Translations under genes and position numbers: made by a program
Assembly: GCA_001627335.1 (NCBI GenBank)
Contig: LUPK01000041.1
Span: 1 to 64,000, forward strand
Direction of reading: 5' to 3'
Length of the DNA stretch: 64,000 nt
Source of the DNA: Nocardioides sp. REDSEA-S33_B3
GTDB taxonomy: Bacteria; Actinomycetota; Actinomycetes; Propionibacteriales; Nocardioidaceae
Shown: piece after piece, positions 7,775-16,367 of the stretch
Layout of the letters: each line of letters begins with the position of its first letter
How positions within the stretch are numbered: the stretch's first letter is position 1
The notes under the pieces: generated by a model
What the model was told of the DNA's origin: nothing
Database searches by the model: none
Seen by the model: the letters and a program-made list of their open reading frames with translations, nothing else

Positions 7775-9075
7775 GCACCACCAGGACCACGTGGCGCAAC
7801 TGGAGCGGCAGCGTCCGCTGCACCCCTCAGCGGGTGGCCGCGCCCACCTCGACCGCCGAGGTCGCGCAGGTGCTCGCCGACGCCGCCCACGACGGCCTCA
7901 CGGTGCGCCCGGTCGGCTCGGGTCACTCCTTCACGCCGCTGTGCGCGACCGACGGCGTGCAGGTGCGGCTCGACGGGATGGCCAGGCTGCTCGGGCACAC
8001 GCCCGACGGCCGCGTGCGGGTGCAGGCGGGGATGTCGCTGCGCACCCTCAACCGGGAGCTCGACCGGCTGGGCCTGGCGCTGCCCAACCTCGGCGACGTC
8101 GACCCGCAGACCGTGGCCGGAGCGATCGGTACCGGCACCCACGGCACCGGTGACCGGCTGCACGGCATCGCCAAGGCCGTCGTCGCCGTGCAGCTGGTGA
8201 CGGCGTCCGGCGACGTGGTCGAGGTCGACGAGCAGCACCCGTGGTTCGGCGCCGTGCGGGTCTCGCTGGGCGCGCTGGGCATCGTCACCGAGGTCACCCT
8301 GCAGTGCGTGCCCGCGTTCCTGCTCCACGCCCGCGAGGAGCCGATGCCGCTGCCGGAGGTCCTCGAGCGGCTGCCGGAGCTCGTCGGGGGCAACGACCAC
8401 TGCGAGTTCTACTGGTTCCCGCACACCGAGAAGGCCCTGCTCAAGCGCAACAACCGCGTGCCCGAGGGCACCGCCCCGGCGCCGATCGGCCGGCTGCGCG
8501 GCCTCGTGGACGACGAGCTGCTCAGCAACGGCGCGTTCGAGGTGCTCAACCGGGTCGCCCGCGCCCGGCCCTCGCTGGTGCCGCGGATCAACCGCTTCTC
8601 CGGCTCGGCGCTTTCGGCGCGAGAGTTCGTCGCGCCGTCGCACGAGGTGTTCGTGTCGCGCCGTCGGGTGCGCTTCCACGAGTCGGAGTTCGCGATGCCC
8701 CGCGCCGCGCTGCCGGAGGTGATCGGCGCCCTGCAGCGGTGGTTCGCGACCAGCGGCGAGCACGTGTCGTTCCCGATCGAGGTGCGCTTCACCGCCGCCG
8801 ACGACGTGTGGCTCTCCACCGCCCACGAGCGCGAGAGCTGCTACGTGGCGGTGCACACCTACCACCGCCAGGACCCCTCGCCGTACTTCGCCGCCGCCCA
8901 GGAGGTCTTCGTCGCCCACGACGGCCGGCCGCACTGGGGCAAGCGGCACACCCTCGACTCGGCGTACCTCTCCCGGGCCTACGCCCGCTTCGGCGACGTC
9001 CTGGCGATCCGCGACGAGGCCGACCCGCACCGGCTGCTCGCCAACGACCACCTCAGGCAGGTGCTCGGCGACTGA
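7771..9075 (+). CDS. FAD-linked sugar 1,4-lactone oxidase (D-arabinono-1,4-lactone oxidase family)
   Basis: A 434-aa flavoprotein. It has an N-terminal FAD-binding PCMH domain (residues about 10-180) with VGSGHSF, where the His is the usual covalent flavin anchor, and GTGTHGTG for the pyrophosphate. The C-terminal ALO domain carries HWGKRHTLDS, like the HWAK/HWGK signature of aldonolactone and alditol oxidases. It oxidises a sugar alcohol or aldonolactone with O2 or another acceptor. The preceding racemase/aldolase gene overlaps it by 4 bp, which suggests a shared but unidentified pathway. Confidence 0.88.
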   Translation: MSTTRTTWRNWSGSVRCTPQRVAAPTSTAEVAQVLADAAHDGLTVRPVGSGHSFTPLCATDGVQVRLDGMARLLGHTPDGRVRVQAGMSLRTLNRELDRLGLALPNLGDVDPQTVAGAIGTGTHGTGDRLHGIAKAVVAVQLVTASGDVVEVDEQHPWFGAVRVSLGALGIVTEVTLQCVPAFLLHAREEPMPLPEVLERLPELVGGNDHCEFYWFPHTEKALLKRNNRVPEGTAPAPIGRLRGLVDDELLSNGAFEVLNRVARARPSLVPRINRFSGSALSAREFVAPSHEVFVSRRRVRFHESEFAMPRAALPEVIGALQRWFATSGEHVSFPIEVRFTAADDVWLSTAHERESCYVAVHTYHRQDPSPYFAAAQEVFVAHDGRPHWGKRHTLDSAYLSRAYARFGDVLAIRDEADPHRLLANDHLRQVLGD

Positions 9076-9108
9076 GGTCCGCGCGGCCGGACTCGATAGG
9101 GTCGAGCG

Positions 9109-9918
9109 GTGCGCATCGCGAGATTCACCACGGGCGAGGACCCGCAGTACGGCGTCGTGACCGGCGACCTCGACGAGCACGGCCAGCTGGGCGAGGACGC
9201 GGTCATCGTGGCCCTCGCCGGCGACCCGTTGTACGTCGGCGTCAAGCTGCTCGAGCAGGAGCACCGTCTCGAGGACGTCCGCTTCCTCGCGCCGGTCCTG
9301 CCCCGCAGCAAGGTCGTCGGCATCGGCCGCAACTACGCCAAGCACGCGGCCGAGCTCGGCAACGACGTGCCCAGCGAGCCGCTGATGTTCCTCAAGCCCA
9401 ACACCTCGGTGGTCGGCCCGGGCGACCCGGTCTTCCACCCGCGCCAGACCCAGGACCTGCAGTACGAGGGCGAGCTGGCCGTGGTCATCGGCCGGATCTG
9501 CCGCGACGTCCCGCCCGAGAAGGCCACCGACGTCATCCACGGCTACACCATCGCCAACGACGTCACCGCGCGCGACCTGCAGCGCAGCGACGACCAGTGG
9601 ACGCGGGCCAAGGGCTTCGACTCCTTCTGCCCGCTGGGCCCCTGGGTCGAGACCGACCTCGACCCGCAGGCCTTCGCCGACGGCGTGCGCGTGCGCACCT
9701 ACCTCAACGGCGACGTCGTCCAGGACGGCTCGACCGCCGACATGATCTTCGACGTCCCCACCCTCGTCGCCCACGTCAGCAGCGTGATGACCCTGCTGCC
9801 GGGCGACGTCATCCTCACCGGCACCCCCGAGGGCGTCGGCCGCATGCACGTCGGCGACGAGGTCGAGGTCGCCATCGACGGCCTCGGCGCGCTGACCAAC
9901 ACGATCAAGGAGCGCTGA
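9109..9918 (+). CDS. Fumarylacetoacetate hydrolase (FAH) family protein
   Basis: A 269-aa FAH-superfamily enzyme. Family motifs are GIGRNYAKHA, the metal-binding glutamates in YEGELAVVIG, NDVTARDLQ, and GTPEGVGRM near the end. Relatives hydrolyse C-C bonds in fumarylpyruvate or acylpyruvates, or isomerise/decarboxylate homoprotocatechuate intermediates. The substrate cannot be chosen here. GTG start at 9109. Stop is 5 bp before gltX, and FAH-gltX adjacency is common in Nocardioides/Streptomyces relatives, so it is probably transcribed with gltX. Confidence 0.88.
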   Translation: MRIARFTTGEDPQYGVVTGDLDEHGQLGEDAVIVALAGDPLYVGVKLLEQEHRLEDVRFLAPVLPRSKVVGIGRNYAKHAAELGNDVPSEPLMFLKPNTSVVGPGDPVFHPRQTQDLQYEGELAVVIGRICRDVPPEKATDVIHGYTIANDVTARDLQRSDDQWTRAKGFDSFCPLGPWVETDLDPQAFADGVRVRTYLNGDVVQDGSTADMIFDVPTLVAHVSSVMTLLPGDVILTGTPEGVGRMHVGDEVEVAIDGLGALTNTIKER

Positions 9919-9923
9919 ACCCC

Positions 9924-11435
9924 GTGTCCGAGAGCACCACCCAGGGTCCCGCCACGCCCGACACGCCTGTGCGCGTCCGGATGGCCCCGTCGCCGACCGG
10001 GTCCCCGCACGTCGGACTGGTCCGCACCGCCCTGTTCAACTACGCCTTCGCCAAGCACGCCGAGCTGACCGGTCGCGGCGGCACGTTCGTGCTGCGCATC
10101 GAGGACACCGACAAGGAGCGCTCGACCGAGGAGTCCTACACCGCGATCCTCGAGCTCTTCCGCTGGCTCGGCCTGACCTGGGACGAGGGCGTCGAGGTCG
10201 GTGGCTCCTACGGCCCCTACCGCCAGTCCGAGCGGGGCGACCTCTACCGCGACGTGCTCGGCAAGCTGCGGGAGTCGTCGTACACCTACGACTGCTACTG
10301 CCGCAACGACGAGGTGGAGGCGCGCCGCAAGGAGTCCGGCTCCAAGGTGATGGGGTACGACGGCTTCTGCCGCGAGCTCTCGCCCGAGCAGCGCGACGCG
10401 TTCGTGGCCGAGGGCCGCGAGCCGCTGGTGCGCTTCCGGATGCCCGACGGCTCGATCACCTGGGACGACCTGGTCCGCGGCGAGGTGACCTTCGAGACGC
10501 AGTTCGTCCCCGACTTCGCGCTGTGCCGCGCCAACGGCGACCCGCTCTACACGCTCACCGCTCCCGTGGACGACGCGACCATGCGCATCACCCACGTGCT
10601 GCGCGGCGAGGACCTGCTCTCCTCGACCCCCCGCCAGATCGCGCTGTTCGAGGCGATGAGGGCGATCGGCGTCGCCGAGGCCACCCCGCTCTACGGCCAC
10701 CTGCCCTACGTCATGGGGGAGGGCAACAAGAAGCTCTCCAAGCGCGACCCGCAGGCGCACGCGCTGGCCTACCGCGACCAGGGCTTCCTGCCCGAGGGCC
10801 TGCTCAACTACGTGGCGCTGCTGGGCTGGGCGATCGCGGCCGACCGTGACGTGTTCACGCTCGAGGAGATGGTCGAGGCCTTCGACATCGCCGACGTCAA
10901 CGCCAACCCGGCGCGATTCGACCTGAAGAAGGCCGAGGCCATCAACACCGCCCACCTGCGGATGCTGCCGGTCGAGGAGATCACCCACCGCGCGCTGCCG
11001 TTCCTCAAGGCCGCCGGCGTGGTCGGAGACCCGGTGCGTGACGCCGACGCCCAGCTGCTGGAGCTGGCGATGCCGCTGGTCGCCGAGCGGGTCAACAAGC
11101 TCGCCGAGGTCGCCGACATGCTGGGGTTCCTCTTCGTGGACGAGGCCGACTTCACCCGCGACGAGGCCGACGTCGCCAAGCTGCTCGACGAGACCGGCCG
11201 CGGCGTGGTCAAGGCCGCGCACGACGCCGTCGCGGCGCTCGACACCTGGTCCACCCAGGCGATCCAGGACGCCCTGCAGGCGACGCTGGTCGACGAGATG
11301 GGCCTCAAGCCCCGGGTCGCCTACGGCCCCGTCCGTGTCGCGGTCACCGGCCGCCGCGTGAGCCCGCCGCTGTTCGAGTCGATGGAGCTGCTGGGGCGCG
11401 AGCGGTCGCTGGCCCGCCTGGCCTCCGCGCTCTGA
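9924..11435 (+). CDS. gltX: Glutamyl-tRNA synthetase
   Basis: A 503-aa class I aminoacyl-tRNA synthetase that charges tRNA-Glu with glutamate. The HIGH-like signature is in MAPSPTGSPHVG, and the KMSKS-like loop is KKLSKRD. The length is typical of bacterial GltX. GTG at 9924 is the first start after the FAH gene's stop. The window also encodes tRNA-Glu(CTC) and tRNA-Gln(CTG) about 1.1 kb downstream. In actinobacteria the enzyme is usually non-discriminating and also glutamylates tRNA-Gln before transamidation by GatCAB; that is family knowledge and not visible here. Confidence 0.97.
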   Translation: MSESTTQGPATPDTPVRVRMAPSPTGSPHVGLVRTALFNYAFAKHAELTGRGGTFVLRIEDTDKERSTEESYTAILELFRWLGLTWDEGVEVGGSYGPYRQSERGDLYRDVLGKLRESSYTYDCYCRNDEVEARRKESGSKVMGYDGFCRELSPEQRDAFVAEGREPLVRFRMPDGSITWDDLVRGEVTFETQFVPDFALCRANGDPLYTLTAPVDDATMRITHVLRGEDLLSSTPRQIALFEAMRAIGVAEATPLYGHLPYVMGEGNKKLSKRDPQAHALAYRDQGFLPEGLLNYVALLGWAIAADRDVFTLEEMVEAFDIADVNANPARFDLKKAEAINTAHLRMLPVEEITHRALPFLKAAGVVGDPVRDADAQLLELAMPLVAERVNKLAEVADMLGFLFVDEADFTRDEADVAKLLDETGRGVVKAAHDAVAALDTWSTQAIQDALQATLVDEMGLKPRVAYGPVRVAVTGRRVSPPLFESMELLGRERSLARLASAL

Positions 11436-11449
11436 TCCGGGAGCCACCC

Positions 11450-12505
11450 GTGCTGGCCTACCACCGCCTGCTCACCGCCGGCCGCCCGTCGCGCTGGTGG
11501 GTGCTGCTGGGCGTCGTCATGGTCGGGGTGATCTTCCTGGTCGCCCAGACCGCGGCGGCCGGGGTGATCGCCGCCGGGCTGATCCTCGGCGGCCTGCCGC
11601 CGGACGTGGCACTGGACCGGCTCTCCGGCACCGACGAGATCACCCCGTCGTTCCTGGCACTGGTCAACATCGGCTGGGCCGCGGCGATCCCGGCGGTGGT
11701 GCTGGCCGTGTGGCTCGTGCACGGGCTGCACCCCGGCTGGGCCGCCTCCGTCGTACGCCGGGTGCGGTGGGGGTGGCTGGCGACCTGCCTCGGGCTCTCC
11801 GTGGTGGCGCTGGTCGCGACCCTGGTCGTCTCGGCCGTCCTGCCCGCGCAGGGCAACGGGGCCGAGATCACCGGTGAGCTCAACTCGTGGAGCCGGACCA
11901 TGCGCGACTTCCTGCTCGTGGTCGTGCTGCTCACTCCGCTGCAGGCGGCGGGGGAGGAGTTCGCGTTCCGGGGCTACCTCACCCAGGCCGTCGGCACCCT
12001 GATCCCCTCGCGGGTGGTCGCGGTCGTGGTGCCCGCCCTGCTCTTCGCCCTGGCGCACGGGGCGCAGGACCCGCCGGTCTTCGTCGACCGGTTCGCGTTC
12101 GGGCTCGTCGCGGGCTTCCTGGTGCTGGCCACCGGTGGGCTCGAGGCCGGCATCGCCATGCACGTGCTCAACAACCTGCTGGCCTTCGGCATGGCCCTGG
12201 CCTTCAGCGACATGACCACGGCCATGAACCCCACCGGCGGCACCTGGTGGAGCCTGCCCGTGACGCTGACCCAGAGCCTGGTCTACCTCGGCGTGGTGCT
12301 GTGGGTGGCCCGTCGGGCCGGCATCGCCACCGAGGGCGGCCCGACGCCGTCGGCGGGACAGCGGCCCCCGGGGCCGCCGGGCACCCAGGGCCCCTCCGGT
12401 CCTCCGCCCCCACCGGGCCCGCCGGGTCCGCCAGGTCCGCCGGGTCCCTGGGGTGGTCCGCCGGGACCCCCCTCCGAATTGGTCGGCCCCGACCCTCGCG
12501 TGTAA
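11450..12505 (+). CDS. CPBP-family intramembrane metalloprotease
   Basis: A 351-aa membrane protein with about seven or eight hydrophobic segments. The CPBP/Abi signature is clear: GEEFAFRGY (the EExxxR motif), then ALAHGAQD with the conserved His, then HVLNNLLAF. These residues form the predicted zinc site inside the membrane. The last 55 residues are an unusual Pro/Gly-rich cytoplasmic or exterior tail (repeats of PPGPPG). GTG start at 11450, 14 bp after gltX, so probably the last gene of an FAH-gltX-CPBP unit. Substrate unknown. Confidence 0.85.
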   Translation: MLAYHRLLTAGRPSRWWVLLGVVMVGVIFLVAQTAAAGVIAAGLILGGLPPDVALDRLSGTDEITPSFLALVNIGWAAAIPAVVLAVWLVHGLHPGWAASVVRRVRWGWLATCLGLSVVALVATLVVSAVLPAQGNGAEITGELNSWSRTMRDFLLVVVLLTPLQAAGEEFAFRGYLTQAVGTLIPSRVVAVVVPALLFALAHGAQDPPVFVDRFAFGLVAGFLVLATGGLEAGIAMHVLNNLLAFGMALAFSDMTTAMNPTGGTWWSLPVTLTQSLVYLGVVLWVARRAGIATEGGPTPSAGQRPPGPPGTQGPSGPPPPPGPPGPPGPPGPWGGPPGPPSELVGPDPRV

Positions 12506-12554
12506 GGTTCCCGTCGGTCCTCGGGCCTGCGGAGCAGGCGGCGAGGTACCCCCT

Positions 12555-12626
12555 TGGGGTATGGTGTAATTGGCAACACGGCTGATTCTGGTTCAGTTGT
12601 TCTAGGTTCGAGTCCTAGTACCCCAG
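12555..12626 (+). tRNA. tRNA-Gln (CTG)
   Basis: A 72-nt cloverleaf. Acceptor arms TGGGGTA (12555-12561) and TACCCCA (12619-12625) pair fully, followed by discriminator G. The anticodon loop TTCTGGT is closed by GCTGA/TCAGT and gives anticodon CTG. The T-arm has the canonical GGTTCGAGTCC. CCA is not encoded. Confidence 0.95.
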
Positions 12627-12755
12627 CAAGTGACCACCAGGTCGGAGATCCGCTCAGGATCACCCCGATTTGGCCGGGACGAAGGCCTGAGGCTAGAGTT
12701 CCGCAGGTCGCCAGGGAGGCCGAGAGGCAGCCCGAAGCAACAGAATAAAGAACAT

Positions 12756-12828
12756 GCTCCGTTCGTCTAGTGGCCTAGGACGCTGGCCTCTCACGCCGGA
12801 AACACGGGTTCGAATCCCGTACGGAGTA
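12756..12828 (+). tRNA. tRNA-Glu (CTC)
   Basis: A 73-nt cloverleaf. Acceptor GCTCCGT (12756-12762) pairs with ACGGAGT (12821-12827), followed by discriminator A. The anticodon loop CTCTCAC, closed by CTGGC/GCCGG, gives anticodon CTC. The T-arm GGGTTCGAATCCC is canonical. CCA is not encoded. It lies 129 bp downstream of tRNA-Gln and ends just before a strong terminator. Confidence 0.96.
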
Positions 12829-12835
12829 CGTCTCA

Positions 12836-12867
12836 CGAAGGCCCGGTCCACCAGGACCGGGCCTTCG
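12836..12867 (+). terminator. Intrinsic-type terminator after tRNA-Glu
   Basis: A perfect 14-bp stem (left arm 12836-12849, right arm 12854-12867) with loop ACCA, 7 nt after the tRNA-Glu 3' end. The loop is tight and the stem GC-rich. Only a weak T-rich tail follows (TCGTTCCTCG), as is usual in actinobacteria. Confidence 0.85.
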
Positions 12868-12940
12868 TCGTTCCTCGTGCTCGCGGCTGTCCTCGCACCG
12901 GGCGCCGGCGCGGCTCAACCGGCCGCTGGGCCTGCGCGGC

Positions 12941-13318
12941 TCAGCCCGGCCGCTGGACCTGCGCGGCCAGCCGCTCGGGCGCCTGGACGCAGTAGGAGTC
13001 GGTCAGCAGCTCGGCCAGCTCGGCCCAGTCGGTGTCGTCGTCGAGCAGCAGCCCCACGACGTCACTGCCCCACGAGGCCTTGAAGTACGGGTCGCCGAGG
13101 TGCTGCAGCGCCATCACCTCGTCGGGCTCGGCGCGGAACATGATGCGGAACAGGCCGTCCTCGCCGCCGAACACGTGCGCCACCGTGGCCGACCCCACCC
13201 GCCAGCGGGTGCCGACCCAGGCCGGCTCGGCCGCGCACCGGGGGAACGCCCCGAGCACGCCGTCGATGCGGCGTACCCACTCCTCGGGGATTTCGGGACG
13301 CTCCTTGCGGCGGCTCAC
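12941..13318 (-). CDS. MmcQ/YjbR-type protein
   Basis: A 125-aa protein. The arrangement of an acidic N-terminal helix, a central beta segment ending VAHVFGGEDGLFRIMFRAEPDE, and a final ASWGSDVVGLLLDDDTDWAELAELLTDSYCV block fits the MmcQ/YjbR fold (DUF419), a small double-wing DNA-binding-like family of unknown function. ATG at 13318. It lies alone between the tRNA terminator and the repeat-rich gap before the LCP gene. Confidence 0.7.
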   Translation of the reverse strand: MSRRKERPEIPEEWVRRIDGVLGAFPRCAAEPAWVGTRWRVGSATVAHVFGGEDGLFRIMFRAEPDEVMALQHLGDPYFKASWGSDVVGLLLDDDTDWAELAELLTDSYCVQAPERLAAQVQRPG

Positions 13319-13349
13319 GGGCCCAGCCTGGCACGAGCCACCGACGCCC

Positions 13350-13480
13350 GGGAGCGGTGAGTCCTCAACCGTCCGGGGTCGTCCATGGGTTGATCACTCA
13401 CCGCTGCCCGACCCGAGCCGGCGGGAGCGGTGAGTCCTCGACCGATCCGGCCGACGGAAAGGGTGACTGCCCACCGCCGG
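13350..13480. repeat. Two tandem inverted-repeat units (REP-like)
   Basis: Unit 1 has a left arm beginning GGGAGCGGTGAGTCCTCAACC (13350-13370, first 20 bases shown in part) and a right arm 13388-13410 that is its near-exact reverse complement, with a spacer of about 17 bp. Unit 2 repeats the left arm at 13423-13443 (one change), with a degenerate right arm at about 13461-13480. Together they fill the gap between the YjbR gene and the LCP gene. Each unit could fold into a long hairpin. The two genes point the same way, so a role as a terminator for the LCP transcript is possible. Confidence 0.7.
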
Positions 13481-13489
13481 TCCGGAACC

Positions 13490-14656
13490 TCAGGCGCAGA
13501 GGCCGTTGGCGAGCGCCTCGGCCCGCTCCTTCTCCCGCTCGGCCGCCTCGTCGGGGTCGACGGGCTCGGTGGCCGTGGCGCTCGGGTCGGCCGACGAGGT
13601 GCCGACCGGGTCCTTGGCGCTGATGGACCGCCGACCGAGCTTCTTGGTCAGTGGCTTGTCCTTGGCCACGCGCTTCCACAGCTTGGCGGCCTTGTCGGAC
13701 CAGACGAGCCGGTTCGGGTCGGGCGCGTAGGCCTCGTTGGGCACCGTCACGAACTCGATGCTGCCCAGCCCGGTGTCGCGGAACTGCAGCGCCAGGTCGA
13801 CCAGGTCCTGGATCGAGCCCAGCTCCTCGTCGACGGTGATCGACCGGGTGGCCGCGGAGAGGAAGCTGTAGACGCGGTCGGGACGGGTCAGGGTGCCGGC
13901 GGAGACGACCTTGTTGATCATCGAGGCGATGAACGCCTGCTGACGACGCATCCGGCCGATGTCTGAGTTGGCCGAGAGCACGTAGCGCTCGCGGACGTAG
14001 TCGAGCGCCTCCCGGCCCTCGAGGGTCTGGGTGCCGGCGTCGAAGAAGATGTTGTGCGTCGGGTCGGAGACGTCCTTGGGGATGCACACCTCCACCCCGC
14101 CGACGGCGTCGACCATGTCGACGAAGCCGTTGAAGTCGACGGTGACGTAGTGGTCGATCAGCACCCCGGTGAGCTGCTCGACCGTCTGGATCGTGCACGC
14201 CGGACCGCCGAGGGCGAAGGCGGAGTTGAACATCTCGAGCTCACCGCCCGGGATCACCTCGCCGTCGTCGTCCATGCAGTCGGGCCGCGTGACCAGGGCG
14301 TCGCGGGGCAACGAGATGCCGTAGGCCTCCTGGCGGTCCGCGGAGACGTGCACCAGCAGCGTGGTGTCCGAGCCTCCGCCGCCGGACTCGCCGTCGATGG
14401 CGCAGCCCTCGCACGAGCGGTCGTCGGTGCCCATCACGAGGATGTTCAGCGGCTCCTTCGGGCCCTCGACCTCCTGCTTCTCCGGGCGGTCGGTCAGCAT
14501 CCCCGTGACGTCCTGGGAGCGGATGTCGCCGTCGAGGTGCCGGTAGGCCAGGGTGACCGCCGCTGCGGTCACGATGGCCAGCAGCACGTGGGTGAGCAGC
14601 ACGACGCGCACGACGGTCCGTCGGTGGGAATGGTCGACCCGCAGGTGCTGTGGCAC
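13490..14656 (-). CDS. LytR-CpsA-Psr (LCP) family protein
   Basis: A 388-aa membrane-anchored protein. A short cytoplasmic N-terminus is followed by one membrane helix (about residues 17-38) and an extracellular LCP domain. Family motifs include LNILVMGTDDR, SDTTLLVHV, SLPRDALV and GREALDYVRERY with the conserved Arg residues. LCP proteins transfer wall teichoic acid, arabinogalactan or other polymers to peptidoglycan. The C-terminal extension (residues about 330-388) is charged and Ala/Glu-rich. GTG start at 14656. Confidence 0.88.
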   Translation of the reverse strand: MPQHLRVDHSHRRTVVRVVLLTHVLLAIVTAAAVTLAYRHLDGDIRSQDVTGMLTDRPEKQEVEGPKEPLNILVMGTDDRSCEGCAIDGESGGGGSDTTLLVHVSADRQEAYGISLPRDALVTRPDCMDDDGEVIPGGELEMFNSAFALGGPACTIQTVEQLTGVLIDHYVTVDFNGFVDMVDAVGGVEVCIPKDVSDPTHNIFFDAGTQTLEGREALDYVRERYVLSANSDIGRMRRQQAFIASMINKVVSAGTLTRPDRVYSFLSAATRSITVDEELGSIQDLVDLALQFRDTGLGSIEFVTVPNEAYAPDPNRLVWSDKAAKLWKRVAKDKPLTKKLGRRSISAKDPVGTSSADPSATATEPVDPDEAAEREKERAEALANGLCA

Positions 14657-14792
14657 CCCCCGATCCTCCCTCAGGGGTGGTCACCGCCCGCGCACCCCCG
14701 GCCCGGACGGTGCGTCGTGGCACCGCGTCCCGGCCCGCGGCCGTGTCCGATTCCCGCCAGAGACTGTCGGTGGCGACGTGCATGATGGCATC

Positions 14793-16367
14793 GTGAGCGA
14801 GACGACGAGCCCCCTGGACCCGGTGCTGGACCGGGGGCTGGATCCGGCGTCCTGCTACGCCGCCGTCAGCTCGCGCGACCGCCGCTACGACGGTGTCTTC
14901 TACACCGCGGTCCGCACGACCGGCATCTACTGCCGGCCCTCCTGCCCGGCACGCACCCCCGCCGCCGGCAACGTGACCTTCCACCGCTCCGCGGCGTCCG
15001 CGCAGGCCGCCGGCTACCGCGCCTGCAAGCGCTGCCTGCCGGACGCCACGCCGGGCAGCCCGGACTGGGACGTCCACGCCGGGGTGGCCGGCCGCGCGAT
15101 GCGGCTGATCGCCGACGGCGTCGTGGACCGTGAGGGGGTCGAGGGCCTGGCCCGGCGCATCGGCTACACGCCGCGCCACCTCGGGCGCGTGCTGGTCGCC
15201 GAGCTCGGTGCCGGGCCGCTCGCCCTCGCCCGGGCGCGCCGGGCGCAGACGGCGAGGGTCCTGGTGGAGACCACCGACCTGTCGTTGGCCGACGTCGCCT
15301 TCGCCGCCGGCTTCGCCAGCGTGCGGCAGTTCAACGACACCGTCCGCGAGGTGTACGACGCCAGTCCCAGCGCCCTGCGCGCACGCCGATCCGCAGCGGG
15401 CTCGCACGGTGCGGCCGAGTCGACCGCCGCGGGCACGCTCACCATGCGACTGGCGGTCCGCACGCCCTTCGCGGCCACGGCGCTGCTGGACTTCCTGGCC
15501 TACCACCTCGTGCCGGGCGTCGAGGTCGCCGGACCCGGCTGGTACGCCCGCACCCTCGACCTCCCGCACGGCCCCGGCACCCTGCGCCTCCACCTCGACC
15601 CCTCGCTCGACGACCTCGAGCCCGGCCGCACCGCCCAGGTGGCGGCGACGTTCACGCTCACCGACCTGCGTGACACCGGCGCCGCCGTCGAGCGCGCCCG
15701 ACGGCTCGTCGACGCCGACTGCGACCCGCTGGCGGTGAGCGCGCACCTGGGTGCGGACAGGCTGCTCGCCCCCCTCGTGGCCCGTCACCCGGGCCTGCGC
15801 GTGCCCGGCCAGGTCGACGGCGGGGAGACGGCGCTTCGCACGGTGATCGGCCAGCAGGTCTCGGTCACCGGCGCCCGGACGGTGACCGGCCGGATCGTCG
15901 CCGCGCACGGGACCCGGGTCGACACCGGCGTACCCGGGTTGACGCACGTGTTCCCGCGCACCGACGTCGTGGCCGGCCTCGACCCCGAGACGCTCCCGAT
16001 GCCGCGGACGCGTGGGCGTGCGCTCGTCGGGCTGGCGGCGGCGCTGGCCTGGGGAGAGGTCGCGCTCGACCGCGGACCCGAGCGCGACGCGGTACGCGAG
16101 CGGATGCTCGCGCTGCCCGGCATCGGCCCGTGGACCGCCGACTACGTCGCGATGCGCGCGCTGGCCCACCCCGACGTGTTCCTCCCGACCGACGTGGGCG
16201 TGCGCACCGCCTTGACGCGGCTCGGCGCCGACCCGGCGGAGGCGATCGTCGGCAGCGACCGGTGGCGCCCCTGGCGCTCCTACGCCCTGCTGCACCTGTG
16301 GCAGACCCTGATGCCGCCCACCCCCGAGCCGGCACCCCAGCCCACCGACCTGCAGGAGACCAACTGA
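14793..16367 (+). CDS. alkA: Ada-type/AlkA: AraC-type regulator fused to 3-methyladenine DNA glycosylase II
   Basis: A 524-aa protein. An N-terminal Ada methylphosphotriester zinc domain has cysteines C47, C51, C78 and C81 (CRPSC and CKRC). An AraC-type helix-turn-helix follows (about residues 105-190), then an AlkA glycosylase domain whose helix-hairpin-helix is GIGPWTADYVAMRAL, with the catalytic Asp likely in LPTDVGVR. It senses methylated phosphate in DNA and removes alkylated purines. It lacks the O6-methylguanine methyltransferase domain of E. coli Ada, which is encoded by the next gene instead. GTG 14793 was chosen; a second in-frame GTG at 14778 is possible. Confidence 0.9.
   Translation: MSETTSPLDPVLDRGLDPASCYAAVSSRDRRYDGVFYTAVRTTGIYCRPSCPARTPAAGNVTFHRSAASAQAAGYRACKRCLPDATPGSPDWDVHAGVAGRAMRLIADGVVDREGVEGLARRIGYTPRHLGRVLVAELGAGPLALARARRAQTARVLVETTDLSLADVAFAAGFASVRQFNDTVREVYDASPSALRARRSAAGSHGAAESTAAGTLTMRLAVRTPFAATALLDFLAYHLVPGVEVAGPGWYARTLDLPHGPGTLRLHLDPSLDDLEPGRTAQVAATFTLTDLRDTGAAVERARRLVDADCDPLAVSAHLGADRLLAPLVARHPGLRVPGQVDGGETALRTVIGQQVSVTGARTVTGRIVAAHGTRVDTGVPGLTHVFPRTDVVAGLDPETLPMPRTRGRALVGLAAALAWGEVALDRGPERDAVRERMLALPGIGPWTADYVAMRALAHPDVFLPTDVGVRTALTRLGADPAEAIVGSDRWRPWRSYALLHLWQTLMPPTPEPAPQPTDLQETN

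Noticed and set aside
12555..12828. tRNA pair as a phage or island attachment site
   Set aside because: No integrase, no duplicated tRNA 3' end and no flanking foreign genes are seen.
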